In this document: positions 27,663 through 36,232 of the stretch, piece after piece
Layout of the letters: every line of letters starts with the position of its first letter
Numbering within the stretch: position 1 is the stretch's first letter
Origin: Iphinoe sp. HA4291-MV1
GTDB taxonomy: Bacteria > Cyanobacteriota > Cyanobacteriia > Cyanobacteriales > Nostocaceae
NCBI GenBank assembly: GCA_019359415.1
Contig: JAHHHH010000001.1
Coordinates: forward strand, 1-64,000
Direction of reading: 5' to 3'
DNA: 64,000 bases
The notes under the pieces: generated by a model
The model's database searches: none
Told to the model about the DNA's origin: nothing
Seen by the model: the letters and a program-made list of their open reading frames with translations, nothing else
Translations under genes and position numbers: made by a program

Positions 27663-28898
27663 TTACCTGTGGCAGAAATACATTGTGATTAAACGGATAG
27701 GTCGCAGAATATAGTACAAAAAAGAGAGATGTTTAGGTAGTGGTAAAAACACTTGGTCTGCTACTGTTGGTACGATTAAATGCTCAAAACAGTACAAAAC
27801 TTTATCTAATGGATGTTCTATCAATTGAAGATGAAAAAAGAAGCTTTTCACTTTATAGTTTTGCAGAGAACTTTCAGTCTGATTAAAAAGCTGCGTATAA
27901 ATTTGGCAAGTGAGAGACTCTAGTAGTGGGTTAGCTTGTATTTGCTGTAGAATATTCTTCGGAAGCTCAACTTCTAAAAGTTCATGCGCTAGTAAAAGAC
28001 CAAGTAAGAGAATTCGCGTCATACGCAACTGAGCTGCGCGTTCACACATTCTCTCCCAATTAATTTCATCAGAGGTGTGGATGAGTTGAGCAATATCACA
28101 AACTCGACTTAGCTGTTGCCAACAGTCCTTAGCCCCTTGAGAACAGAGAACCAAGATGAGATCCTCCAAGGCAAAATTAAGAATCATCTTATTAGCAAAA
28201 GGCTTTAGCTGAGCATCCTCCCATATCCATTCTGTATCAAACAAAAATGAGAATTGCTTTGGTAACATTCCGTGGTGAAGGTCTATTGTAACGCGATCGC
28301 GCTCATCCACCAGATGCAGTTCCCAGTGAGATTGTAAGTAAGCCTTCTGTTGTTCTGGTTTAAGGGTACTAAGGTAAATTGCTTCTTTCTCACTACTGTT
28401 GGAGTATGGTCGGTATCCTTGAGCCACCAGTACTTCTTTTGTTTTGAAAAAATCTTGTTTGCGAACCAAAATATCTAAATCATAGAAATTCCTACGTGAA
28501 ACATCACCATAGACTGAAATGGCGAGAGTAGGACCTTTAAATGGAATAATAGGGATATTATTCGCCTCAAAAAGCTCTAATAACTTTAGTAGTTTACTTG
28601 TCAAGATAAGGTTGCGTTGAGTTCTTGCATACTGGTCATATTGAAGCTGCTGTTGAAAAGTTGTAGGAACTGATTGTGGACATATCTGATGTAAACTCCA
28701 GTAAAGGAGCGGTGTCACACCATTTCTATACGCTGTTTGAATAAGGTAATTCCAGTCTATATCTTCTTGAACCAAAGCTTTGATACGCTCAGTCATCGAA
28801 TGATTGAAGTTAGTGCGGGCACAACAAAGAAGTAGCTCTATTTCGGGGCAAGTTGCGATTTTCCGACTTTTAGCTGCGATTTTAGATAAGATTTGCAT
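27663..28898 (-). CDS. Nucleotidyltransferase family protein (NTP_transf_5 type), RiPP-associated
   Basis: A 411-residue protein. The centre matches the uncharacterised nucleotidyltransferase family (PF14907): ANNIPIIPFKGPTLAISVYGD followed by RRNFYDLDILVRKQDF, with the DLD metal-binding pair near residues 145-147. TIDLHHGMLPKQF gives the third acidic position. Members of this family occur beside lasso-peptide and other RiPP clusters with HPr-like kinases. Here it lies at the 3' end of the lasso-type cluster on the same strand, separated from the ABC exporter by a truncated FkbM-type gene and repeats. Transfer of a nucleotide to the peptide or to a tailoring intermediate is a guess from context. 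Confidence 0.8.
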   Translation of the reverse strand: MQILSKIAAKSRKIATCPEIELLLCCARTNFNHSMTERIKALVQEDIDWNYLIQTAYRNGVTPLLYWSLHQICPQSVPTTFQQQLQYDQYARTQRNLILTSKLLKLLELFEANNIPIIPFKGPTLAISVYGDVSRRNFYDLDILVRKQDFFKTKEVLVAQGYRPYSNSSEKEAIYLSTLKPEQQKAYLQSHWELHLVDERDRVTIDLHHGMLPKQFSFLFDTEWIWEDAQLKPFANKMILNFALEDLILVLCSQGAKDCWQQLSRVCDIAQLIHTSDEINWERMCERAAQLRMTRILLLGLLLAHELLEVELPKNILQQIQANPLLESLTCQIYTQLFNQTESSLQNYKVKSFFFHLQLIEHPLDKVLYCFEHLIVPTVADQVFLPLPKHLSFLYYILRPIRLITMYFCHR

Positions 28899-29290
28899 GA
28901 GTGCGTTAGGCTATATCATTGTTGTTATGACCATCATTTCTGAGTGCTGTTTAATCATTTGTTAAAAATCATCATCAGCGAATATAGAACTTAGCTTAGT
29001 GAAGACAGAACTATGTGCTATTTTCTATGTTCATCACAAGTTACTTTTCCAATCCAAAATTTTGTCACAATTCATTGCTTTTTAGGTCTTTATTTCTAGG
29101 AATCGCCAAAATGTTGCCTACTCTAGGTGAATTTAAGCCTGTTAAGCTACCATTTTGTTCTACGAGAAAGAACTCATAGCCCCACTCCTTTAATAAATTT
29201 TTGCGGCTTGCCGGAGGCATCGCTATTAGCCCGTAGAAATCAATCGAACCCTAAATCCTTATTTTATCGTTAATTCATTAAGTGTATGTT
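28899..29290. other. Gene-free stretch left of the truncated FkbM gene
   Basis: About 390 bp with stops in all frames and no recognisable RNA. It is AT-rich and ends in the 32-bp repeat at 29291-29322. It may be the inside of the mobile element that truncated the FkbM gene, or ordinary spacer. Confidence 0.35.
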
Positions 29291-29322
29291 TTGTCAATCC
29301 CATTTGAGATGCGCTTACCCTG
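29291..29322 (+). repeat. 32-bp repeat, copy 2 (candidate mobile-element end)
   Basis: Matches 95-126 at 29 of 32 positions in the same orientation. The FkbM-type reading frame on the minus strand loses homology exactly where this repeat begins, just as the wzt fragment at 121-803 does at the other copy. No inverted partner end was found in the window. Confidence 0.5.
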
Positions 29323-29515
29323 CCGATTTTAGTTTTGGTGGTAAGTAGAAGGAAATTCCACTTTGCGGTAATTTAATCGTTGCAGGAATTTTCAATGCAC
29401 AGTACATTCCCCAAATCGCCATGCGCAATATGGCTGTGACAGGAGACTTTTTAAAAAATTTATGCTGCTTGAGATGATTCCATTTAGCAATAAAATAATT
29501 TAAATTTGTGTTCAT
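29315..29515 (-). pseudogene. N-terminal fragment of an FkbM-type methyltransferase
   Basis: A 66-residue frame with a good start (ATG 29515 after aaaggaag). It contains IKLPQSGISFYLPPKLKSAG, the strand that precedes the SAM-binding domain in FkbM-family methyltransferases. The frame then enters the 32-bp repeat at 29322 and stops, so the whole catalytic domain is missing. It lies within the lasso-type cluster. An O-methylation step was therefore probably once part of the pathway or of a neighbouring glycan gene. Confidence 0.6.
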
Positions 29516-29639
29516 GATTACTTCCTTTGAATTTATTCCTATCTAAATGATTGTGATTAGATAAAATTGCTTTCAATGGTCGCACTTAAATCGCCTGCAC
29601 GTATGATTTTCAAGTAGTTTATAATACAAACAAATTTAC

Positions 29640-29746
29640 TATAGCAATCCGATTTGATTCTTGAATCACTCGTAGAGACAGGGAACAGGGAAGAAGGAAT
29701 AAAGGTGTACTGAGTTTTTTTCAAAAATCAAATAGGAGTCCTATAT
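29640..29746 (+). mobile_element. MITE-like repeat, copy A
   Basis: This 107-bp element is nearly identical to 55300-55413. Its ends are imperfect inverted repeats: tatagcaatccgatttgatt on the left and aatcaaataggagtcctata on the right. It has no coding capacity. Copy B differs mainly by a 7-bp insertion. Related end sequences occur at 37169-37202 and near 56892. Confidence 0.75.
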
Positions 29747-29794
29747 ACTCGGCGCTGTTTGATTACTTTTACTCTGTCAATCAATTCTGATCCG

Positions 29795-29967
29795 GAAAGG
29801 CGGCGATCATGCAGAGCACCTGCTGAGTCCTCCGGACACGCACTCGCGTAAGTCCGGAGGACACAGGCTGCGCCAACGCGATGGCACGGAGTGCGCGCCA
29901 AGGGCGATGCTCCGGAGGAGCCGCTTCTCCTGACGGAGACGCTACGCGAACGCGATCGCATTCCTTC
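29795..29967. repeat. Cluster of small GC-rich palindromes
   Basis: This stretch between copy A of the MITE and the ABC exporter is much richer in G+C than its surroundings. It consists of back-to-back inverted repeats (for example gtcctccggac with gtccggaggac at 29829-29863) and HIP1. The core gggcgatgctcc-NN-aggagccgcttctc recurs at 53948-53974. It lies directly after the 3' end of the lasso-type operon and could act as its transcription end, but no classical T-run follows. Confidence 0.6.
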
Positions 29968-31785
29968 CTATTTACCAGAGCTAGCTTGCATTTGCGCTTT
30001 CCAAGACTCAGCATAGAGACCATCTTGGGCAAGTAGCTCATCATGACTACCCGACTCGACAATCTGACCATTACGCATGACGTGAATAATATCGGCTCGC
30101 ATTGCCAGAGTGAAACGATGAGTAATGACAATTGCAGTACGATCATTCGCCATGATGCGGAATCGCTCTAGCCAGTCGTGTTCAGCCCAAGGGTCCATTG
30201 CACTGGTAGGTTCATCCAGAATGATAATCTCAGCTTTTCTAAAAAATGAGCGTGCGAGGGCAAGACGTTGCCATTCTCCTCCACTCAAGTCATTCCCACC
30301 GGGAAACCATTTGCCCAACATGGAATCGTAACCTTGGGGTAAACGCATAATCGTTTTATGAACCCCAGCAGCAATAGCCGCCGCCTCAATTGCAGCCATA
30401 CCAGCAGTCGCAGATAAATCTCCTAGTGCAATATTCTGGCTAGCTGTCACAAAATAAGGAACTGGAGACTGAAACAAAATCGTAATCTGGCGTCGGAGTT
30501 CTGCAACTAAAAAATTCCTGATATCTTTACTGTCTAATTCAACTCTCCCTGACTCAGGATCGTAGAAACGGCAGAGCAATTTGGTCAGCGTGCTTTTACC
30601 AGCACCATTATCACCTACAATAGCAACGATTTTGCCAGCGGGAATGGTGAGATTAAAGTTTTCTAGAACAGCGCGATCGCACCCTGGATAGCGGAATGTT
30701 ACGTCACTAAAGCAAATTCCCTCTCTCAGTTTCCCTGGTAGAGGTAGTGGTTGCGGTGGATCTACAACTTTGGGTTCAATCTGCAAAAACTCAAAAAGGT
30801 CACTAATAAGTAGGCTATTTCTATAAATTTGCCCCAAGTTTCCTAGCGCAGACCTCATCAACCCTTGACCTTGATGAAAGGCTTGGTAAAACAGAGCTAA
30901 GTCGCCCAAAGTGATGATTCCTAGTAGGACTTGCTGACCCATGTAAACAACAGCAGTACCAGAAATTAACAAAATAATCAACCCAGCAGCGAGACGACCT
31001 AAATTCTGCTCTTTGACTAACCTTAAATTTTCAGTACGTAGCCTATGGCGTATCTTACAGTAAGCTGATTGGAAAAAATCACCCAGGTTGAACAGCCGCA
31101 TTTCAGCTGCATAGGTGCTGTTGGTAAGTAGTATTTCATAGTACTCAAGCCAACGCCGATCTATAGTTGTCCGCTGCCACCAGTGGTGATACCGTTGATT
31201 TAAGTGCAGTACAACGTATAAAGCTGGCAGGGCAGAGAATAATAAAAAGAAAGGTAGCCAGACACCATAGGGGAGTAAGACTGCCACCATAGTTAAAAGA
31301 GTAACACTGTTTTGTAGCAGATTACCCGTATTTTCTATTAACGCAAGAGAACGATTACCAGCACCGCTACGTGCTCGGTTCAGGCGGTCATGGTACTCCG
31401 ATGACTCATAACAGCCGAAATCAATACTTATAGATTGGGAATGAACTAAACTACTAATATAATCCTGTACTAGTTCCGATTGAACCGTACGAATCCATTC
31501 ACCTGCACTGACTAAAAACTCGGTAAGCAACAACAGACCTGCCATCAATCCAATTGGAATTAGGACTGTTTGGATAGTTCCCCAGGAAATCCCAGCACCG
31601 ACAACAGCAACTAAGCTGTTAACAACTAGCCGAGTCAGGTAGACTCCTACTGTAGGAAGCAACCCTTGAACCACTAGCAACAGCAACCAGGTTAAAGTCC
31701 AATAGCAGGATGCAGCCCAAACTAGCCTAAAAGTTTGGGGCAAATAAGATAGTTGACCTATGGTGCGGTTTAACTTAGTAGTCAA
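29968..31785 (-). CDS. ABC transporter, fused permease-ATPase; probable lasso-peptide exporter
   Basis: A 605-residue half-transporter. About six membrane helices occupy residues 20-310 (for example TLTWLLLLVVQGLLPTVGVYL). The nucleotide-binding domain carries Walker A VGDNGAGKSTLTKLL near 387, signature LSGGEWQRLALARS near 496 and Walker B EIIILDEPTSAMD, ending with the switch histidine in VITHRF. There is no peptidase C39 domain, consistent with leader removal by a separate peptidase (B2 at 35476). It starts 12 bp after the kinase-like gene, so both belong to one operon. The mature modified peptide is its likely cargo. Confidence 0.88.
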   Translation of the reverse strand: MTTKLNRTIGQLSYLPQTFRLVWAASCYWTLTWLLLLVVQGLLPTVGVYLTRLVVNSLVAVVGAGISWGTIQTVLIPIGLMAGLLLLTEFLVSAGEWIRTVQSELVQDYISSLVHSQSISIDFGCYESSEYHDRLNRARSGAGNRSLALIENTGNLLQNSVTLLTMVAVLLPYGVWLPFFLLFSALPALYVVLHLNQRYHHWWQRTTIDRRWLEYYEILLTNSTYAAEMRLFNLGDFFQSAYCKIRHRLRTENLRLVKEQNLGRLAAGLIILLISGTAVVYMGQQVLLGIITLGDLALFYQAFHQGQGLMRSALGNLGQIYRNSLLISDLFEFLQIEPKVVDPPQPLPLPGKLREGICFSDVTFRYPGCDRAVLENFNLTIPAGKIVAIVGDNGAGKSTLTKLLCRFYDPESGRVELDSKDIRNFLVAELRRQITILFQSPVPYFVTASQNIALGDLSATAGMAAIEAAAIAAGVHKTIMRLPQGYDSMLGKWFPGGNDLSGGEWQRLALARSFFRKAEIIILDEPTSAMDPWAEHDWLERFRIMANDRTAIVITHRFTLAMRADIIHVMRNGQIVESGSHDELLAQDGLYAESWKAQMQASSGK

Positions 31786-31797
31786 GACTTTATAACC

Positions 31798-32871
31798 CTA
31801 CAAAAGATTCTTCCGGAGTGAATTTGGAATTTTGAATTCCCCCGTGTCTCCTCCGCAGGAAGCACGGGGATTGGCAAGGTCTTCTTCTACAAGTTTCACA
31901 ATATCGGGAAGTGCGGCTAGGGAACGTCGCCTTCTCAAACGAGAGACAGGAACCTTTTTGAGAAGTTCTGTACATAGATGCAGATGAGAACTGACGAAAT
32001 CTTCAGTTATTAATACATTAGTCACCCGCGAGTGACGTACAAATTCCACAAAAGCTTCTTGAATATGGAGAGGTTTTACTTCATTGTGGGAGTGCCAAAG
32101 ATTTTCCAGCACATATATTTGCTTTAATGGCAAAGGTTTTTGTGGGAATCTTTGACTAAGATGATTATTGCGTTTTGGTGCTCTTGTGTGAATGAAAGCT
32201 AATGACTCAAAGTCATGACCAAAAGAAGCAGCAGAATCAGGTAACAATCTGACATAGGGGTAGCCTGGAAAAATCATTGGATAAATGCCTTCAACTTGGA
32301 TTGCCATTACATCATCGGTGAGGAGGCTATATCCTTGGTTGTAGAAAGCATTAGCCAAGGTTGATTTCCCCCATCCTGAATGACCTAAGAATGCAACAGC
32401 CTCACCATTGATGGCAACACTACTAGCATGGAGAACCAGCAGTCCTCGCTGCCGAAGCAGTACAGCAAAGATTGGTCCTAAAATACAAGGGCGAAGAATA
32501 TCCTCTGCAATCCCTGGCGCTGGTTCAACAACAATCTTGTGTCCAAACTCTACTAAAAATCTACCTATCTGTGGACTCTCCATAAACCCTAGCAACCGAT
32601 TTCCTCCATTGGCTGCTTCTGCTTCACAGTTGCTAATCTGACGATGGTAAATGACCACATCTGGCAGCTGCTCAGTAGTATCTGGCGTCACCTTGCAAGA
32701 TACCAGCTCAGGAAAAGCCAGCTCAGAGTGAATACAAAGATTGTAAGCAGAGTAAACAAACACTTTTAAAGAACCTTTCACACTCTTACACCCAGTCTCA
32801 ACAACAAAACTTTGTGCGTCAGTTCTAAGAGGAATAACTTCAGAGGAATGGCTACGGATATCCATAGCCAT
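31798..32871 (-). CDS. HPr-kinase-like protein of the lasso-type cluster
   Basis: A 357-residue protein with a divergent N-terminal region and an HPr kinase/phosphorylase-like domain: LLVLHASSVAINGEAVAFLG, then P-loop GHSGWGKST at 163-171 and the acidic pair LLTDDVMAI near 186. Homologues in lasso clusters (the ThcoK/PadeK group) phosphorylate the precursor peptide. Here the substrate would be a serine or threonine of the precursor at 33016, which carries the run SSS at residues 42-44. ATG 32871 or ATG 32865 is possible; the latter has aagga at better distance. It is encoded between precursor and exporter. The phosphorylation role is inferred, not shown. Confidence 0.8.
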   Translation of the reverse strand: MAMDIRSHSSEVIPLRTDAQSFVVETGCKSVKGSLKVFVYSAYNLCIHSELAFPELVSCKVTPDTTEQLPDVVIYHRQISNCEAEAANGGNRLLGFMESPQIGRFLVEFGHKIVVEPAPGIAEDILRPCILGPIFAVLLRQRGLLVLHASSVAINGEAVAFLGHSGWGKSTLANAFYNQGYSLLTDDVMAIQVEGIYPMIFPGYPYVRLLPDSAASFGHDFESLAFIHTRAPKRNNHLSQRFPQKPLPLKQIYVLENLWHSHNEVKPLHIQEAFVEFVRHSRVTNVLITEDFVSSHLHLCTELLKKVPVSRLRRRRSLAALPDIVKLVEEDLANPRASCGGDTGEFKIPNSLRKNLL

Positions 32872-33015
32872 TCCTTATCTTTCCCTGCCTATCAATTTAA
32901 GATTGGCTAACTACTAGAAGGAAAGTAGATTCAGAGTTACTAGAGCGTTGAGCGCTAGTGACAAGAGCAAGCTGTCAGGAAAGATACAGCAACCTTCCTA
33001 AAATTCTGGGGATCA

Positions 33016-33219
33016 CTAATTCACTTTACAATTGTCATTTGTTGTTGGTTGCCCTTGACCAAAAATACAAGCGTCAAGAGAGCCTTGACTAGATGACAAA
33101 GCCGTTTGACCATCTGTCCCGAACAAGAAATCTGTTCTATTAGATCCTCCGGTTAAAGCTGTGATTTCGCTGATACTACCGTGGTTGAGAAGCTTAGGAG
33201 CTTCGTAGGTCTTTTTCAT
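33016..33219 (-). CDS. Lasso-type RiPP precursor peptide (A)
   Basis: A 67-residue peptide that starts at ATG 33219 after agaggt. The leader has the recognition pattern YxxPxLxxxG (Y5, P8, L10, G14) bound by PqqD-like B1 proteins. T20 fits the conserved threonine at -2, which would place the core at L22 with D30 as a ninth-position acid. A core starting at G24 would make a seven-membered ring to the same D30. The remaining tail is long (37 residues after D30), with a serine-rich stretch, two cysteines (C51, C64) and an asparagine end. Typical lasso cores have about 15-25 residues, so further trimming or an unusual product is possible. All needed enzymes are encoded around it. Confidence 0.8.
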   Translation of the reverse strand: MKKTYEAPKLLNHGSISEITALTGGSNRTDFLFGTDGQTALSSSQGSLDACIFGQGQPTTNDNCKVN

Positions 33220-33397
33220 CGTTTTTACCTCTTGTGTTGTGCAGAATGATGGTGGAGATAGCCACCTTGAATATTAGGACTCATAAATCATGGACATCAC
33301 TTTGTAGTGGAACTTCTTCTACTGTTTGATTTACAGCACATTGTTCGTGCGTGAAGTACAAAGAGTAAGGTTTAAAAGCCAGACACCAGAACAAATT

Positions 33398-35479
33398 TTA
33401 CTTCTGTTCGCGCAGCGTGCCCGGAGGGCATATTCTGACTTCTGACGCCTTTATTCTGCTGTAAGTGTGACGCAACCAAAGAGCAAACATTGCTACCTGC
33501 CAGAGAGATACATCTATTAAGCTTTCAGGTGGCTTAATGTGTTTTCCGGATATTAATTCTTCGTAGATTTTACGTAGGTTGTTTGTATTCACATATTCAG
33601 CAATGTCGGTCAGATGATTTTGCATCACTTCGTCCACAAGTTCTCGGTTATGTACCAAGAGTCCGTGAACAAAACTCAAACTCATATCGCTTTTTCCACG
33701 ACGCCACTGGACTTGTTCGGGTAGAATCTTTGTCATGGCACGGCGCATCACAAGGCGAGACCACCCTTGATTAAGCTTTTGCTCAGGAGGGAGAGATAGA
33801 CAGAACTCAATCAACCGTTTATCCATAAATGGGTGACGGAGTTCCAAGGAAAAGGCTGTGGCGTAGTGATCCGATACTTCTAGCCCTAGGGTTAACACAC
33901 CTGAAGTCAAACCTCGCCAGTGTCGTTCCCTTTCAGTGAGGAGCTGACGAGATGGAAAATCTGTGAAAGCTTGGATACGCTTGTTCAGAGCGATTTGTTT
34001 GGCAAAGCTACGCTTAATAATAGATTGCCTACTTTTGGGAAGTTGCTTGCGTCTGCGTAATACTCGCCAAGCTGACAGTAGGGACTGAGGGAACAAAGGT
34101 TTTAAGCCATGCTGTAGAAAAAGCTGTCGCCGTGAAATATTAAAGTGTTGCAACAGCTGATTCGTTTCTCTGACAAAATCAACCCATTTCCAACCTCTTG
34201 CCAGTTCTTCTAGGTATAAAAGACCATGTTCTCGAAGATAATGGAACGGTGAAAGACCGAGTTTATAGAGATCACCAACTTCTTTAGCGAACTCTGCCCA
34301 CATTCCTTTCCTCACCAACTCAGTTAGATAACCATCGCCGTGGGAGATAGTGTTATCACCATCAAACCCATCTAGAACAACTCGAACTCCCTCCTGATAA
34401 GCAGCATGGTTCAATCCCCAAAGTAGAAAATGGGTAGGAGCAGGAACGACATCATCGTGGTATTGGAAAATTTGCTCTAAGTTGGATAGAGGACCCTGTT
34501 GGTCAGCATGGACGTAATGAGGAACCATGCCACCTTGGGCGAGTACAGCCTCAATAAAGGGGCGCTCATCACACTCGCTGATTGTATCAAAAATGTTAGA
34601 AAAAGTGTACAACGGGCGACTGTTGGCTCCTTCTTCTGTTATTAGCTGCCGTGCCATGCAGGTGACAGAAGAAGAGTCTAACCCACCACTCAGATGGGAA
34701 CCGATTGGGAAAGCGCTACGCAGGCGACACCGCACAGCCTCAGCAAATATTTCACGTAATGCTTCAGCATATTCCTCATCAGAACTCAACCGCAACTCAC
34801 TACAAGGGTCAAGTGACCAGTAAGAGCGAATTTGCATTCCCTTGGCGCTCAACGCCATGCAGCTACCAGGAGGAAGACGAAAGATGTCTTGATAAAAAGT
34901 GTTGGACTTGTCATCACATATCGATGCCAGATAGTCGCCTACTTTTATCTTGTTCAGCAGGCGTGGTACCTCCTGCAAACATAGCAAAGCTTTAATCTCT
35001 GAACCGAAAGCTAGTATTTTACCTGCTTGAAAGTAATAATAGAAGGGTTTTACACCCATGTGATCGCGGGCGCAAAATAGAGACTGTTTTCGCCCATCCC
35101 AAATGGCAAAAGCAAAATCACCTAGGAGATACTCTGGACATTTCTCACCCCATTTTTCGTAAGCTGCCAAAATGAGCTGGCTATCTGTAATTTTTTCCTG
35201 TGGACTGTCAAAGTGTAGCTTGGAGATGAGTTCATCGCGATTATCTACACGTGCATCAGATGTTATCACTAAATCGCCAGTCTTATTGACTAAAGGTAAC
35301 TCCTCTAGGAGAGACTCGGGTGTTGTCCATAGCATTCGGTGTCCCAAACCTATAGATCTATCAACCCAGATGTCTGCACCATCTGGCCCCCGATGCTCCA
35401 AAATATCAAGCATCCGCCTCAAGTCCGCACTGTCTACAGGACGACCGTTAAGATAGTAAACACCCATAATGCCGCTCAT
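33398..35479 (-). CDS. Lasso cyclase, asparagine-synthetase-like (C)
   Basis: A 693-residue homologue of asparagine synthetase B. The N-terminal class II amidotransferase domain (LEHRGPDGADIW near 28, ADARV-like strand) begins M-S-G-I instead of the glutaminase M-C-G-I. The nucleophilic cysteine is therefore missing, and ammonia production is unlikely, as expected for peptide cyclases. The synthetase domain has the PP-loop SHLSGGLDSSSVTC near 257, which would adenylate the aspartate side chain before macrolactam formation. ELRHPFMDKRLIEFCLSLP near 552 is conserved in McjC-type enzymes. It overlaps B2 by 4 bp; the precursor follows 178 bp downstream. Confidence 0.9.
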   Translation of the reverse strand: MSGIMGVYYLNGRPVDSADLRRMLDILEHRGPDGADIWVDRSIGLGHRMLWTTPESLLEELPLVNKTGDLVITSDARVDNRDELISKLHFDSPQEKITDSQLILAAYEKWGEKCPEYLLGDFAFAIWDGRKQSLFCARDHMGVKPFYYYFQAGKILAFGSEIKALLCLQEVPRLLNKIKVGDYLASICDDKSNTFYQDIFRLPPGSCMALSAKGMQIRSYWSLDPCSELRLSSDEEYAEALREIFAEAVRCRLRSAFPIGSHLSGGLDSSSVTCMARQLITEEGANSRPLYTFSNIFDTISECDERPFIEAVLAQGGMVPHYVHADQQGPLSNLEQIFQYHDDVVPAPTHFLLWGLNHAAYQEGVRVVLDGFDGDNTISHGDGYLTELVRKGMWAEFAKEVGDLYKLGLSPFHYLREHGLLYLEELARGWKWVDFVRETNQLLQHFNISRRQLFLQHGLKPLFPQSLLSAWRVLRRRKQLPKSRQSIIKRSFAKQIALNKRIQAFTDFPSRQLLTERERHWRGLTSGVLTLGLEVSDHYATAFSLELRHPFMDKRLIEFCLSLPPEQKLNQGWSRLVMRRAMTKILPEQVQWRRGKSDMSLSFVHGLLVHNRELVDEVMQNHLTDIAEYVNTNNLRKIYEELISGKHIKPPESLIDVSLWQVAMFALWLRHTYSRIKASEVRICPPGTLREQK

Positions 35480-35931
35480 AGTTTGATTCCTTCAAAAGAT
35501 GGCAGTGGGATAAACCGGGAAAGGTCTGTCATGTTTCCGATCGCAACTTGTCCTTGGTACTCAATCCAAGCGTGAGCTTCTAGTTTTCCTCCCTGTTCTT
35601 TGGCAACACCTATACGTAGTTCACATAAGTAACCATAGCGGCTCATGAGTAATTGTGTCGTCAAGGCGCGAGCCAGACACTTTGCTCTGCCAGGCATGTA
35701 GCGTGTTGCTACATTAACAGCCCAAATAATCTTGCCGACAGAAATTTGACTTTCATGAGTCTCAAATGGAAAACGAAAAGTTGGTTTACTTACTTTTTGC
35801 ACGAGCTTTAGTAAATTCCGAAAGGCGAGAAAAAATAGCCCTAACCTAATAGCCCCCAACAAGATAAAAGTGATTGCTAAAAGATAGCGATCGCTCCTAG
35901 AAAGTTCAAGAAAGTTACGCAACTGTTTCAT
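35476..35931 (-). CDS. Lasso leader peptidase, transglutaminase-like (B2)
   Basis: A 151-residue protein of the McjB C-terminal family. The cysteine-protease triad is visible: Cys in RAKCLARAL near 84, His in AHAWIEYQG near 120 and Asp in GNMTDLSRF near 135. A hydrophobic N-terminal half (YLLAITFILLGAIRLGLFFL) suggests membrane association. It cleaves the leader from the precursor, delivered by the B1 protein. The gene overlaps B1 by 17 bp and the cyclase by 4 bp, giving a tightly coupled B1-B2-C order. Confidence 0.9.
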   Translation of the reverse strand: MKQLRNFLELSRSDRYLLAITFILLGAIRLGLFFLAFRNLLKLVQKVSKPTFRFPFETHESQISVGKIIWAVNVATRYMPGRAKCLARALTTQLLMSRYGYLCELRIGVAKEQGGKLEAHAWIEYQGQVAIGNMTDLSRFIPLPSFEGIKL

Positions 35932-36232
35932 TCTTAACTTTAACTAGCTCTACAGCTTTCAATTCTTCCAGCAGTGCCAAAATATCTCTCATACAAACTT
36001 CGCTTTCCACTCCATATTCTTCCAAAAGCGTCTGTTTAATATCTTTCACCTCCTTGGGTTGCTGAATTAAATTCCAAATTCTTGATCCTACTTCATTTAG
36101 CCCGTGGTACACTCCCGATTTGAGATTCAGAATAACTGCTTCGCCACCAAGATCAGAAGATATCTGCTCTACAGCCGCTACTACTATCGACGACTCTGAG
36201 ATTTTGCTGTTCAATGATTTTGAAGACATCAT
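35915..36232 (-). CDS. PqqD-like RiPP recognition element (B1)
   Basis: A 105-residue protein of the PqqD family. The core reads SSDLGGEAVILNLKSGVYHGLNEVGSRIWNLIQ, then a helical region with LLEEYGVESEVCMRDILALLEEL. Such winged-helix proteins bind the YxxPxLxxxG motif of the leader and present the precursor to the leader peptidase and cyclase. It is the first gene of the cluster on the minus strand and overlaps B2 by 17 bp. The AT-rich 36,233-36,400 region upstream should hold the operon promoter. Confidence 0.9.
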   Translation of the reverse strand: MMSSKSLNSKISESSIVVAAVEQISSDLGGEAVILNLKSGVYHGLNEVGSRIWNLIQQPKEVKDIKQTLLEEYGVESEVCMRDILALLEELKAVELVKVKNETVA

